Assembly: GCA_041650595.1 (NCBI GenBank)
Contig: JBAZKW010000001.1
Span: 62,001 to 126,000 of the forward strand
Source: CALFCX01 sp041650595
Lineage (GTDB): Bacteria > Margulisbacteria > WOR-1 > JAKLHX01
Length of the DNA: 64,000 nucleotides
Reading direction: 5' to 3'
How positions within the stretch are numbered: position 1 is the stretch's first letter; the number at the start of each line of letters is the position of its first letter. Under the pieces are notes generated by a model, which was not told the DNA's origin, did not search any database, and saw only the letters and a program-made list of their open reading frames with translations. Below are positions 38,647 to 47,224 of this stretch, one piece after another. The position numbers were made by a program, and so were the translations under genes.

Positions 38647-39823
38647 TTTTGTACCTTATACCTGCCTTTTCCATCCGGCTTATTGCTTCTTCGATCCTTT
38701 GTACGGAATCGATCAGGGCTATCCTGATATAGCCTTCTCCGAGATCGCCGAATCCAAACCCCGGAGACACTACAACCCCTGCTTTTTTCAACAATTCAAG
38801 AAAGAAGTTCATCGAAGTAAAGCCTCTGGGCACCTCAACCCATACATACATAGAAGCCTTTGGCTTTTCTATTTTCCATCCCAAACTTTGCAGTCCTTTT
38901 ATTACGGCATCCCTTCTTGCCTGGTACTGCTTTCTTATTTCGTCGAGATAACTTTTGTCCATGTTCATAGCCGCGATGCCGGCTTTTTGAGTGGCCGAAA
39001 AAAGACCGTAATCCAGGTTTGTTTTCATTTTTCTTAAAGTCTGTATCAGCTGGCGGTTGCCCACAACAAAGCCGATCCTCCATCCGGCCATGCTAAAAGT
39101 TTTTGACAAGGTGTGAAACTCTATGGCTATGTCTTTTGCTCCGGGGATCTCCATCAAGCTCATCGGTTTTTTGCCGTCGAAATATATTTCGGCGTAGGCA
39201 AAATCATGGATCAAGATAATATTGTGTTTTTTGCAAAAGGCAACAGCTTCTTCAAAAAACCCCCTTGAGGCGACAGCCCCCGTAGGATTGGTAGGATAGC
39301 TGAGGAACATAAGCTTTGCCTTATCGGCTATTGCAGCATCTATCGTCGAAAAATCCGGCAAATATCCGGTCTTTGCGCTTGTCGGCATGACTATAGAAGT
39401 GCCGCCGGAGAGCATTGTTCCTCTGAAATGTGCCGGATAGGCCGGAAGAGGCACCAAAGTAGTATCTCCGGGATTTACCAGAGCAAGAGTTAAATGTACG
39501 ATGCCTTCCTTGGACCCGATAAGCGGGAGTATCTCTCCGTTGTGATCAAGACGGATATTGTATTGCTCCTGGCACCACTTTTCAACTGCTTGTCTGAATT
39601 CAGGCAGTCCGTCAAAGCTCGGATATCTGTGATTTACGGGCTCGTCAAGAGCTTTTTTCATTGCATCTATTACTGGGCCGGGAGTCGGAAAGTCGGGGCT
39701 GGCCATGCTTAGATCTATAAGGTCTTTGCCTTTTACTCTTTCTTCGCACTTAAGCTTGTCGGTCGTATCAAAAACATAAGTAGGAAGTGTGCTGAGCCTC
39801 TTTGCTTCTTCAAATTCAAACAT
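38636..39823 (-). CDS. Class I/II aminotransferase, DapL-like group
   Basis: The 395-residue PLP enzyme starts at the ATG at 39823, overlapping the lipA stop by 8 bp; the frame is open upstream only inside lipA. Fold-type I motifs: DLSMASPDFPTP, IGSKEGIVHLTLALVNPGD, YPTNPTGAVA, DFAYAEIYFDG, the Schiff-base Lys in TLSKTFSMAGWRIGFVVG, and the Arg in YIRIALI. It is a paralogue of the enzyme at 54727 (shared GSKEGI, SLSKTF/TLSKTF, GWRIG). LL-diaminopimelate, alanine or valine-pyruvate aminotransferase are all possible. Clustering with lipA and pdxA gives no clear substrate. Confidence 0.85.
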   Translation of the reverse strand: MFEFEEAKRLSTLPTYVFDTTDKLKCEERVKGKDLIDLSMASPDFPTPGPVIDAMKKALDEPVNHRYPSFDGLPEFRQAVEKWCQEQYNIRLDHNGEILPLIGSKEGIVHLTLALVNPGDTTLVPLPAYPAHFRGTMLSGGTSIVMPTSAKTGYLPDFSTIDAAIADKAKLMFLSYPTNPTGAVASRGFFEEAVAFCKKHNIILIHDFAYAEIYFDGKKPMSLMEIPGAKDIAIEFHTLSKTFSMAGWRIGFVVGNRQLIQTLRKMKTNLDYGLFSATQKAGIAAMNMDKSYLDEIRKQYQARRDAVIKGLQSLGWKIEKPKASMYVWVEVPRGFTSMNFFLELLKKAGVVVSPGFGFGDLGEGYIRIALIDSVQRIEEAISRMEKAGIRYKNGN

Positions 39824-40655
39824 AAATTTCACTCGCTTTATATGAACTTCGGACAAAAGGTCCGGAAAAAACCTTTTTAAAACCCAGTCTTTCGGCCGTT
39901 TGCTTATAACCCTCAAAAATATCCGGCGAAATAAATTCAGAAACTTCTACCTGGTCTTTTGAGGGGCGGAGATATTGTCCTATTGTCATTATGTCACAAT
40001 CAACATTTCTCAGGTCTTCCATCAGGCGGACAACTTCTTCCCGCTTTTCCCCTAATCCTACCATGATTCCGCTCTTGGTGTAAAGGGAGTTTTTGAGGTT
40101 TTTGGCTGATTTAAGTACTTTTAATGATGTTTTGTAGTCAGCTTGAGGCCTTATCTTTTCATACAATCTTGGCACGGTTTCCAAATTGTGATTGATAATA
40201 TTTGGCTCTGATTCAACAATTTTCGATATGGATTGTCCGTGTCCCTGCAGGTCAGGGATGAGGACCTCGACCTTTGTTTCTGGGTGGATATTCCTTACAG
40301 CATGGATAGTATCGGCAAAATGTCCGGCCCCGCCGTCAAAAAGATCATCCCTTGTGACGGATGTTATTACTACGTGTTTCAACCTTAGTTTTTTTGCGGC
40401 CTTGGCGATATTTTCCGGCTCCTTAGGGTCCAAAGTCGAAGGCGTGCCTTTTGAGACGGAACAAAACCTGCAATTCCTTGTACAAACGTTGCCGAGAATC
40501 ATGAAAGTGACAGTGTCTTTTGAATAGCACTCGCCTATATTTGGGCATTTTGCACTTTCACAAACTGTGCGAATAGAATCGTCATTTATCAGTGCACGGA
40601 TTTTCCTGATATTGGACGATTTAGGTGTCTTTTTTATCAGCCAGGATGGGTACAT
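39816..40655 (-). CDS. lipA: Lipoyl synthase
   Basis: LipA is a radical SAM enzyme that inserts two sulfurs into octanoylated proteins. The 279-residue protein has the auxiliary cluster motif CESAKCPNIGEC, the radical SAM motif NVCTRNCRFCSV, VVITSVTRDDLFDGGAGHF, NHNLETVPRLYEKIRP, GIMVGLGEKREEV, and the C-terminal RSSY that ligates the auxiliary cluster. The ATG at 40655 is chosen: the longer frame starting at 40730 reads through palindrome A3 and the promoter. lipB is not adjacent. Confidence 0.94.
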   Translation of the reverse strand: MYPSWLIKKTPKSSNIRKIRALINDDSIRTVCESAKCPNIGECYSKDTVTFMILGNVCTRNCRFCSVSKGTPSTLDPKEPENIAKAAKKLRLKHVVITSVTRDDLFDGGAGHFADTIHAVRNIHPETKVEVLIPDLQGHGQSISKIVESEPNIINHNLETVPRLYEKIRPQADYKTSLKVLKSAKNLKNSLYTKSGIMVGLGEKREEVVRLMEDLRNVDCDIMTIGQYLRPSKDQVEVSEFISPDIFEGYKQTAERLGFKKVFSGPFVRSSYKASEIYV

Positions 40656-40661
40656 AGGGGT

Positions 40662-40667
40662 ATTATA
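40662..40667 (-). promoter_or_regulatory. Extended -10 box of lipA, leaderless arrangement
   Basis: The minus strand reads TGTTATAAT, ending 6 nt before the ATG at 40655, with no Shine-Dalgarno sequence. Confidence 0.6.
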
Positions 40668-40678
40668 ACAAAATGTTC

Positions 40679-40705
40679 GTAGGGGCAGATCTAGACCTGC
40701 CCTAC
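40679..40705. repeat. Palindrome family A, copy A3, between lipA and ilvB
   Basis: GTAGGGGCAG...CTGCCCTAC, a 27-nt imperfect palindrome with the family's GTAG/CTAC ends. It lies between divergent genes, upstream of both promoters. Confidence 0.75.
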
Positions 40706-40732
40706 AACACTGACCTCCTATGGTTGCCATAG

Positions 40733-40761
40733 TTGTTTATATTTGATAAAATTCATATAAT
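40733..40761 (+). promoter_or_regulatory. Promoter of ilvBNC
   Basis: TTGTTT (40733-40738), 17-bp spacer, TATAAT (40756-40761), 13 nt before the ilvB ATG at 40775. Confidence 0.6.
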
Positions 40762-40774
40762 TGGGGATTATTAT

Positions 40775-42448
40775 ATGGAATTGACCGGTGCACAAGCTTT
40801 ACTTGAATCTTTAAAAAAAGAAGGCGTTGAAGTCATTTTTGGCCTTCCGGGCGGACAGACTTTGCCTTTATATGACGCTCTATACAGTGAAAAAGGCATA
40901 AGGCATATATTAGTCCGCCACGAACAAGGCGCCGGCCATGCTGCGGACGGATATGCCAGAGCTACAGGAAAAGTCGGGGTTTGTCTTGCCACAAGCGGAC
41001 CGGGAGCTACAAACCTGGTTACCGCGATAGCAAATGCCCATATGGATTCTATCCCAATGGTCGCGATAACGGGACAAGTCGGTACTTCTTTTCTCGGCAA
41101 GGACTCTTTCCAGGAAGTTGACATAACAGGAATAACTCTTCCTATAACCAAGCACAATTATCTTATCAAGAGTGCCGAACAGATACCTATTGTAGTTAAA
41201 GAAGCTTTTCATATCGCGTCAACCGGTAGGCCGGGCCCTGTTTTGATCGATATCCCAAAGAATTTGCAGCTGGCAAAGATTGACTTTAAATATCCTGATT
41301 CAATAAGCATGCCGGCGTATAAGCCCACATATCACGGACATCCGAAACAGATAGCTGCTGCGGTAAAGCTTATAGATAAAGCACAAAAACCGGTGATTTA
41401 CGCAGGCGGCGGTGTCATATTATCGGATGCATCAAAGGAATTGCTGGAGCTGGCCACAAAAATATCCGCTCCCGTCACGACAACATTGCTCGGAAAAGGG
41501 GCTTTTCCCGAAACACATCCTCTTTCTTTGGGGATGCTGGGGATGCACGGGACAGTTTATGCGAATTATGCGATAACGGAATGCGATCTTTTGATAGCTG
41601 TCGGCGCGAGATTTGACGACAGGGTAACCGGAAGAATAGAACATTTTGCTCCCAAAGCAAAAGTCATTCACATCGATATAGATCCTGCCGAGATCGGAAA
41701 AAATGTTTCGGTAGATGTGCCGATTGTCGGGGATGTAAAAAACGTGCTTTGCGCCCTTAACAATCATATCAAGCAAAAAGATTCCCATTCGGAGTGGGTA
41801 GCGCAGGTGCTTGCCTGGAAAGAAAAACATCCGCTTTGCTATAAATCCAATGGAGGGCTTAAGCCTCAGGCAGTTATAGAGGAAATATACAGGATCACTA
41901 ATGGCGAAGCGATAATAGTCACAGAAGTCGGGCAACATCAGATGTGGGCGGCGCAGTATTACAAATATACCGTACCCAGAACTTTTATCTCTTCCGGCGG
42001 TTTGGGCACTATGGGGTTTGGACTGCCTGCGGCAATGGGCGCGCAAGTAGGCAAGCCGGACAAGATTGTTGTTGATATTGCCGGCGACGGAAGTGTCCAA
42101 ATGAATATACAGGAACTCAATACCATGGTCAACAATAAACTCCCGGTTATTGTTGCTATAATGAACAACCAATATCTTGGCATGGTACGCCAGTGGCAGG
42201 AACTTTTGCACGGCAGAAGATATTCTCATGTCGACCTTGATAATAATCCTGATTTTGTGGAGATCGCCGATGCTTACGGAGCACAGGCTTTCAGAGTTGA
42301 CAAATTTGAGAATGTGGAAAAAGCCTTGAAAAAAGCGATCGCAAAACGTGACGGTCCGACTGTGATAGAATTTGTTGTCGAAAGAGAAGAGAATGTTTTT
42401 CCGTTTGTCTCTCCGGGGCAGGCAATAAACGAAATGTTGGTGGACTAA
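40775..42448 (+). CDS. ilvB: Acetolactate synthase large subunit
   Basis: IlvB condenses pyruvate with pyruvate or 2-ketobutyrate in branched-chain amino-acid synthesis, using TPP and FAD. The 557-residue protein shows VIFGLPGGQTLPLYDAL, the catalytic Glu in VRHEQGAGHAADGYARATG, GPGATNLVTAIANAHMDSIPMVAITGQV, the FAD region GARFDDRVTGR, and the TPP/Mg motif GDGSVQMNIQELNTMVNN. The ATG at 40775 (MELTGAQALLESL) is chosen because the 14 upstream codons contain the promoter. No leucine-rich leader peptide or T-box is seen upstream. Confidence 0.96.
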   Translation: MELTGAQALLESLKKEGVEVIFGLPGGQTLPLYDALYSEKGIRHILVRHEQGAGHAADGYARATGKVGVCLATSGPGATNLVTAIANAHMDSIPMVAITGQVGTSFLGKDSFQEVDITGITLPITKHNYLIKSAEQIPIVVKEAFHIASTGRPGPVLIDIPKNLQLAKIDFKYPDSISMPAYKPTYHGHPKQIAAAVKLIDKAQKPVIYAGGGVILSDASKELLELATKISAPVTTTLLGKGAFPETHPLSLGMLGMHGTVYANYAITECDLLIAVGARFDDRVTGRIEHFAPKAKVIHIDIDPAEIGKNVSVDVPIVGDVKNVLCALNNHIKQKDSHSEWVAQVLAWKEKHPLCYKSNGGLKPQAVIEEIYRITNGEAIIVTEVGQHQMWAAQYYKYTVPRTFISSGGLGTMGFGLPAAMGAQVGKPDKIVVDIAGDGSVQMNIQELNTMVNNKLPVIVAIMNNQYLGMVRQWQELLHGRRYSHVDLDNNPDFVEIADAYGAQAFRVDKFENVEKALKKAIAKRDGPTVIEFVVEREENVFPFVSPGQAINEMLVD

Positions 42449-42453
42449 AAGTT

Positions 42454-42942
42454 ATGCAAAAACATACAATAGCGGTAATAGTTGAGAACAGGCCGGGAGT
42501 ACTGTCGCGCGTGTCGGGTCTTTTTAGCCGCAGAGGATACAACATACACAGCCTTGCGGTGGGCACCACCGAGGATGAGAACCTTTCCAGGATGACGATA
42601 GTTGTTGAGGGCGACGATGACACATTGGAGCAGATAACCAAACAACTCTATAAACTTATCGATGTTGTCAGGGTTTACGAGCTTTCCAATATCAACGCCG
42701 TTGACAGGGAGCTGGTCCTGATAAAAGTTGCCGCGAAAGAGAGCGATCGTCCCGAGATACAGCAGATAGTGGATATCTTCAGAGCAAAGATCATAGATCT
42801 CGGCGAGAAAGCTCTAGTAATAGAAGCAACGGGGGATTCTACAAAGATCGATGCCCTCGAGAACATGCTCAAAAAATACGGAATAAAGGAGATGGTGAGG
42901 ACCGGCAAGATCAGTCTGGCAAGGTCTGAAGAAACGAAATAG
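42454..42942 (+). CDS. ilvN: Acetolactate synthase small (regulatory) subunit
   Basis: The 162-residue ACT-domain subunit binds valine and activates IlvB. MQKHTIAVIVENRPGVLSRVSGLFSRRGYNIHSLAVG is the ACT strand-helix with the NRPGVL motif. A second ferredoxin-like half contains ELVLIKVAAKESDRPEIQQIVDIF and ATGDSTKIDALENMLKKYGI. It lies 5 bp after ilvB; repeat B4 follows the stop. Confidence 0.95.
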   Translation: MQKHTIAVIVENRPGVLSRVSGLFSRRGYNIHSLAVGTTEDENLSRMTIVVEGDDDTLEQITKQLYKLIDVVRVYELSNINAVDRELVLIKVAAKESDRPEIQQIVDIFRAKIIDLGEKALVIEATGDSTKIDALENMLKKYGIKEMVRTGKISLARSEETK

Positions 42943-42980
42943 CCCTCACCCCCAACCCCTCTCCCAGAGGGCGAGGGGCG
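42943..42980. repeat. Palindromic repeat family B, copy B4, between ilvN and ilvC
   Basis: CCCTCACCCCCAACCCCTCTCCC-AGA-GGGCGAGGGG, a hairpin between two genes of the ilv operon. Confidence 0.85.
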
Positions 42981-43005
42981 GGATAAAAAAGAAAGGAATA
43001 TGACA

Positions 43006-43998
43006 ATGGCCAAGATGTATTACGACAAGGACGCGGATCTGAAATTATTAAAAGGAAAGACAGTAGCGATGATCGGCTACGGCAGCCAGGGAGGAGCACA
43101 GGGCAGCAACCTAAAAGACAGCGGTATCAGCGTGATAGTCGCTGAAGTAGAAGGTTCCCCTAACTGGAAGAGGGCAAAAGCAGACGGGATGACCGTGATG
43201 AGCGCTGACGAAGCGGCAAAAAAGGCGGATATCATTCAGATGCTGGTACCGGACGAGCTTCAGGCCAGGGTATATAAAGAATCCATAGAAAAACATCTTA
43301 CAAAAGGCAAAACGCTTGTCTTTTCTCACGGGTTCAATATTCATTATCACCAGATCGTTCCGCCGGAAAATGTTGACGTAATCATGGTAGCGCCGAAAGG
43401 GCCGGGTCCTCTGGTCAGAAAAGTGTACACGGAAGGCGGCGGTGTTCCAGCTTTGATAGCGGTCTATCAGGATGCTACGGGCAAAGCAAAAAAAACCGCA
43501 CTGGCTCACGCAAAAGGAATAGGGGCTACCCGTGCCGGTGTTCTTGAGACTACATTTGCCGAAGAGACGGAAACGGACCTTTTCGGTGAACAGGCCGTAC
43601 TTTGCGGAGGAGCCACAGCGCTTGTGATCGCAGGATTTGAGACGCTGGTCAGTGCCGGCTATCAGCCCGAGATCGCGTATTTTGAATGCATGCACGAACT
43701 AAAGCTTATTGTCGATCTTATGTATGAAAAAGGCATAGCGGGAATGAGAGCCGCTATCAGCAATACGGCCGAATACGGTGATCTTACCGTGGGGCCGCTT
43801 ATTGTCGATGAAGGAGTAAAAAACAGGATGCAATATGTGCTTTCAAGGATACAGAACGGCTCTTTTGCGAAGGAATGGATATTGGAAAATCAGGCCGGAA
43901 AACCGGTGTTTCTGGCCCTTAAGAAAAAGGGACATAACCATTTGATCGAAAAAGTCGGCAAAGAGCTCAGGAAGATGATGAGCTGGCTTAAAAAGTAA
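43006..43998 (+). CDS. ilvC: Ketol-acid reductoisomerase
   Basis: IlvC isomerises and reduces acetolactate with Mg2+ and NAD(P)H. The ATG at 43006 is 8 nt after AGGA. The ~330-residue class I enzyme has VAMIGYGSQGGAQGSNLKDSG, DIIQMLVPDELQ, FSHGFNIHY and VAPKGPGPLVRKVYTEGGGVP. The metal-ligand region is ETDLFGEQAVLCGGATAL...FECMHELKLIVDLMYEKGI. The cofactor loop after the second strand reads VAEVEGSPNW where NADPH enzymes usually have a GLRxGSxSW pattern; the Arg and terminal Ser that hold the 2'-phosphate are absent. That may mean relaxed or NADH preference. Confidence 0.94.
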   Translation: MAKMYYDKDADLKLLKGKTVAMIGYGSQGGAQGSNLKDSGISVIVAEVEGSPNWKRAKADGMTVMSADEAAKKADIIQMLVPDELQARVYKESIEKHLTKGKTLVFSHGFNIHYHQIVPPENVDVIMVAPKGPGPLVRKVYTEGGGVPALIAVYQDATGKAKKTALAHAKGIGATRAGVLETTFAEETETDLFGEQAVLCGGATALVIAGFETLVSAGYQPEIAYFECMHELKLIVDLMYEKGIAGMRAAISNTAEYGDLTVGPLIVDEGVKNRMQYVLSRIQNGSFAKEWILENQAGKPVFLALKKKGHNHLIEKVGKELRKMMSWLKK

Positions 43999-44037
43999 CC
44001 CTCACCCCCAACCCCTCTCCCAGAGGGAGAGGGGAGC
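43999..44037. repeat. Palindromic repeat family B, copy B5, between ilvC and dxr
   Basis: CCCTCACCCCCAACCCCTCTCCC-AGA-GGGAGAGGGG, nearly identical to B4 and B1, beginning at the end of the ilvC stop. Confidence 0.88.
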
Positions 44038-44060
44038 AACGGGATTAGAGTGAGAAATTG

Positions 44061-45188
44061 ATGAAAAAAGGGATCGCGGTTTTAGGTTCAACCGGTTCTA
44101 TCGGAAGGCAGACGCTGGATGTGGTGTCTGCCTTTCCTGATTTTTTTGAGGTCTTTGCCTTGGCTACAAAAGGCTATCTTGATATATTCGAAAAGCAGTC
44201 TAAAAAGTTCTCTCCTTCGATCATCTCCATTGCCGATAAAGAGTTTGATGCAAAAAGATTTTCCGGATCAAAAATACTGACAGGGCCTGGCAGCCTTGTA
44301 AAGATAGCACAAGATCCCGCGGTCGATATGCTTGTGATGTCTATTGTCGGCACCGCAGGGCTTCCGGCGACGATAGCGGCGATCAAAAAAGGTAAGACGA
44401 TCGCTATAGCGAGCAAAGAAATACTTGTCGCGGCCGGAGATGTCGTAATGCCTTTGGCAAGAAAATATGAGGCGCCGCTACTGCCTTTGGACAGCGAACA
44501 TAGTGCGATATTTCAGTGTTTACAGGGCAGTGCGGGAAACAAGATAAAACGGCTTATCCTTACCGCTTCAGGGGGCCCTTTTAGAAAATATTCAAAGAAA
44601 CAGCTGGAAAAAGTCACGGCAAAACAGGCTCTTTCGCATCCGACATGGAATATGGGCCCCAAGATCACAATAGATTGCGCGACATTGATGAACAAAGGGC
44701 TTGAGGTGATAGAGGCTCATCACTTATTCAATGTGCCGTACGAAAAGATCGATGTCGTGGTCCATCCGCAGAGCATAATCCACTCAATGGTAGAATTTGA
44801 GGACGGCTCCGTCCTTGCGCAAATGGGCGTGCCTGATATGCGAACTGCGATACAATATGCTCTGTTTTATCCAAAACGCCAGGCGAGAAATTTTGGCACC
44901 CTTGATTTTGCAAAGATCGGGACCTTTAATTTTGAAAAGCCCGACACGGACAGATTTCCGTGCCTTAAACTTGCCTACGAAGCCGGGGATATCGGCGGGA
45001 CAATGCCTGCCGTACTTTCCGCCGCAAACGACAGCGCGGTTGAATTGTTCCTGAATGGCAAGATAAAATTTACGGATATCCCAAAGATCGTACGGTCAAC
45101 AATGAAGAAGCACAAGCTTATCAAAAAGCCTTCTCTTGATCAAATACTTTCGGCGGAGAAGTGGGCTAGAGCAAACAGTAAATTCTGA
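44061..45188 (+). CDS. dxr: 1-deoxy-D-xylulose 5-phosphate reductoisomerase
   Basis: Dxr makes 2-C-methyl-D-erythritol 4-phosphate, the committed step of the MEP isoprenoid pathway. The 375-residue protein opens with the NADPH loop VLGSTGSIGRQTLDVV. It then has IASKEILVAAGDVVMP, the metal/substrate site LPLDSEHSAIFQCL, LTASGGPFRK, ATMNKGLE-like CATLMNKGLEVIEAHHLF and VHPQSIIHSMVEF. The ATG at 44061 is used rather than the adjacent TTG. ispH at 55974 is a later step of the same pathway. Confidence 0.96.
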   Translation: MKKGIAVLGSTGSIGRQTLDVVSAFPDFFEVFALATKGYLDIFEKQSKKFSPSIISIADKEFDAKRFSGSKILTGPGSLVKIAQDPAVDMLVMSIVGTAGLPATIAAIKKGKTIAIASKEILVAAGDVVMPLARKYEAPLLPLDSEHSAIFQCLQGSAGNKIKRLILTASGGPFRKYSKKQLEKVTAKQALSHPTWNMGPKITIDCATLMNKGLEVIEAHHLFNVPYEKIDVVVHPQSIIHSMVEFEDGSVLAQMGVPDMRTAIQYALFYPKRQARNFGTLDFAKIGTFNFEKPDTDRFPCLKLAYEAGDIGGTMPAVLSAANDSAVELFLNGKIKFTDIPKIVRSTMKKHKLIKKPSLDQILSAEKWARANSKF

Positions 45189-45309
45189 GATTTTCACGCT
45201 ATTTTCCATTATTCGCCCGCCTAACCAGAAGAAAAGCTATGCAAGTAACTATCCTGATCATTCGATTAAGTCTTGTTAGGCCAAAAAGCTAAAGGAAGGT
45301 AAAAATACA

Positions 45310-46353
45310 ATGCCTGATCAAGTTGTTGGCGCGCCAAATACGGGGGGAGTCGGGACAGATACTCCAGTCCAAGATGTTTCGGTCCAAGGCGATGGTTATT
45401 TTCCTAACGACATGACAATTACTGATGCTGGAAGCGAAGAGATATTTGACTTTGTCAGTTTAAGTACGGGATCTGGAGAAGGCTCGGATTCCGTTACTCT
45501 AAGTCAAACAGCCCGAGATACTACAGAAACAACAGAAAAATGCGCGACCGGAACACATTCAAAAGGAGCGGATAGTCCTTCGCCTGCCGGCGGAACATCC
45601 GGCAGCAAAGGTGCGGACGCGCCTGCGCCGACTCCTACGCCAACATTAACAGAAGAAGAAGCTCACTGGCTTGAGATCGTATCAGCAGACGGATCGAGAT
45701 TGGCAGACGCGCCTCCAGAGATTCAGAACAACAAAGCAGTGGTATTGGCTGCTGTTTCTCAAGATGGAACCGCCTTGCAATATGCATCTTCGGGACCTAC
45801 AGGACTCCAAAATGACAGGGAAGTGGTATTGGCTGCTGTTTCTCAAAATGGACTCGCTTTAGGAGCAGCATACGAAACACTTAAAAATGACAAGGCCGTA
45901 GTTATAGCTGCTGTTACTCAAAACGGACAAGCCTTGGTTGTAGCATCTCCTGAGCTTCAGCAGGACAGGGAGGTGGTTTTAGCTGCTGTCTCTCAAGATG
46001 GAAATGCCTTGCGATTTGTAGCTTATGGGCCAACAGGATTCCAAAATGATAAGGGAGTTGTTTTGGCTGCCGTTCGTCAAAACCCGAATGCAATACATTT
46101 TGCGTCTACAGCACTCCAAAATGATCCGGATGTGATCGCAGCAGCTGCTGGTTTTTCAACGGAGCCGGCACAGGTTGATATAAGTTCAATAACAGATCCT
46201 GAAGCCAAACAAATTGCAGGATGGGCAGATAGCGATGGTGATGGCAAGGTATCTGAAGAGCAGGTTCGGGATTTTATCTCCCATAACATTGATATGACTC
46301 CTGAACTAGTTGACGATATGTTAACCAGAATGGGATTTTCCGTTCGGAAATGA
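45310..46353 (+). CDS. DUF4116 repeat protein with a C-terminal EF-hand
   Basis: The 347-residue protein has a disordered, Gly/Thr/Ser/Pro-rich N-terminal ~115 residues without a signal peptide. Five to six repeats of the DUF4116 type follow (unit LQNDREVVLAAVSQNGLAL; ~137-285). In the C-terminus, WADSDGDGKVSEEQVRDFI (~298-316) is a canonical EF-hand loop with D-x-D-x-DG and the 12th-position Glu, so Ca2+ binding is likely. DUF4116 repeats are found in bacteria, protists and large viruses; their function is unknown. The start follows GGAAGG at long spacing. The flanking gap holds distant inverted arms GCCTAAC/GTTAGGC (45219-45281). Confidence 0.85.
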   Translation: MPDQVVGAPNTGGVGTDTPVQDVSVQGDGYFPNDMTITDAGSEEIFDFVSLSTGSGEGSDSVTLSQTARDTTETTEKCATGTHSKGADSPSPAGGTSGSKGADAPAPTPTPTLTEEEAHWLEIVSADGSRLADAPPEIQNNKAVVLAAVSQDGTALQYASSGPTGLQNDREVVLAAVSQNGLALGAAYETLKNDKAVVIAAVTQNGQALVVASPELQQDREVVLAAVSQDGNALRFVAYGPTGFQNDKGVVLAAVRQNPNAIHFASTALQNDPDVIAAAAGFSTEPAQVDISSITDPEAKQIAGWADSDGDGKVSEEQVRDFISHNIDMTPELVDDMLTRMGFSVRK

Positions 46354-46405
46354 TCTGGATGATTTAGTCTTGACACAGACATGATAGGCCAACATCTCGT
46401 GTTAT

Positions 46406-46411
46406 CATAAT
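46406..46411 (+). promoter_or_regulatory. -10 box of the methyltransferase gene, leaderless arrangement
   Basis: CATAAT (within TATCATAAT) ends 5 nt before the ATG at 46417, without a Shine-Dalgarno sequence. Confidence 0.4.
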
Positions 46412-46416
46412 CTATC

Positions 46417-47073
46417 ATGCACCATTATGAGCAAAGCCAGAACGAATATTTTTCCGACCGGTTTAAAAAATACGGGTTCAGCCATAAATCCCTAAGCTGG
46501 GAAAATCCTTTTACTCAAAATGCGAGGTTTGTAGAGTTGTTAAAGGTCTGTACTATGGGCTCCAAACTCAAAGAGATGGAACTTCTTGATTTCGGGTGCG
46601 GGCTCGGCCATCTTTATAAGTTCATAAAGGGCAACGGGCTTCTGGAATCATGGGGTATACATTATGAGGGTACCGATATAAATCCGGATTTTATAACCGA
46701 AGCCTCAAAAAAATTCCCTGCCGCCAAATTTACGATCAAAGATGACGGTATTTATAGCAGGAAATTCGATTACGTAGTTTGTTCAGGGTTGTATAATCTC
46801 AAATTTTCAGAAGATTTTGATATTGCCGCGCGCTACAAAGACGAGCTCTCAAAGCTTTTTAATTGCGCGCAAAATGGTTTGGCGGTCAATTTTCAGACAC
46901 AAAGAGCGCTGCCTTTGATACCTGAACGCCTGAGGGAAGGGGAGATGAAAAGGTTTTACTTTCATGACACAAAAAAAGTGCTGGAAGACCTTAAAACAAT
47001 AACAGAAAAGATAATGATTTCCAACAACTATCTGCCCGGAGATTATGATGTCACGTTCTATTTGTTGAAATAG
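46417..47073 (+). CDS. Class I SAM-dependent methyltransferase
   Basis: This 218-residue protein has the SAM-binding motif I LLDFGCGLGHLYKFI (~55-69), an acidic motif II residue in YEGTDINPDFI, and motif IV FDYVVCSGLYNL, where the usual loop precedes helix D. Substrate is not apparent. The unusual SGLYNL (rather than NPP or DP) argues against N6-adenine/N4-cytosine DNA methylation and suggests a small molecule or protein substrate. It stands alone, flanked by repeats B6/B7 downstream. Confidence 0.8.
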   Translation: MHHYEQSQNEYFSDRFKKYGFSHKSLSWENPFTQNARFVELLKVCTMGSKLKEMELLDFGCGLGHLYKFIKGNGLLESWGIHYEGTDINPDFITEASKKFPAAKFTIKDDGIYSRKFDYVVCSGLYNLKFSEDFDIAARYKDELSKLFNCAQNGLAVNFQTQRALPLIPERLREGEMKRFYFHDTKKVLEDLKTITEKIMISNNYLPGDYDVTFYLLK

Positions 47074-47078
47074 ACGAA

Positions 47079-47117
47079 CTCACCCCCTTCCCCCCTCTCT
47101 TAAGAAGAGAGGGGGCG
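47079..47117. repeat. Palindromic repeat family B/C-like, copy B6
   Basis: CTCACCCCCTTCCCCCCTCTCTTAAGAAGAGAGGGGG, with the stem CCCCCTCTCTT-AAG..AGAGAGGGGG. It forms an inverted pair with B7. Confidence 0.75.
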
Positions 47118-47143
47118 GTTTTCTCAGCCAAAAAAATATTATT

Positions 47144-47182
47144 ACCCCTCTCCCTTTGGGAGAGGGGCTTGGGGTGAGGGGT
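47144..47182. repeat. Palindromic repeat family B, copy B7 (reverse orientation)
   Basis: ACCCCTCTCCC-TTT-GGGAGAGGGG then CTTGGGGTGAGGGG. It is the reverse orientation of B4/B5 and lies just upstream of the cca promoter. Confidence 0.82.
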
Positions 47183-47186
47183 TATT

Positions 47187-47215
47187 TTGACTTTATATTT
47201 GCCTTATTGTAAACT
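47187..47215 (+). promoter_or_regulatory. Promoter of cca
   Basis: TTGACT (47187-47192), 17-bp spacer, TAAACT (47210-47215), 9 nt before the ATG at 47225. Confidence 0.6.
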
Positions 47216-47224
47216 GGTTTTGAA

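Noticed and set aside
40656..40730. 25-residue N-terminal extension of LipA
   Set aside because: It is encoded by palindrome A3 and the promoter; the leaderless ATG at 40655 matches the family N-terminus.
45219..45281. GCCTAAC...GTTAGGC arms as a terminator or riboswitch before the DUF4116 gene
   Set aside because: Seven-base arms 49 nt apart can occur by chance, and no further paired elements or T-run were found.
46370..46398. TTGACA at 46370 as the -35 of the methyltransferase gene
   Set aside because: Its 17-bp-spaced -10 position (CATCTC) is poor, and the CATAAT box next to the ATG is 30 bp away, too far to pair with it.
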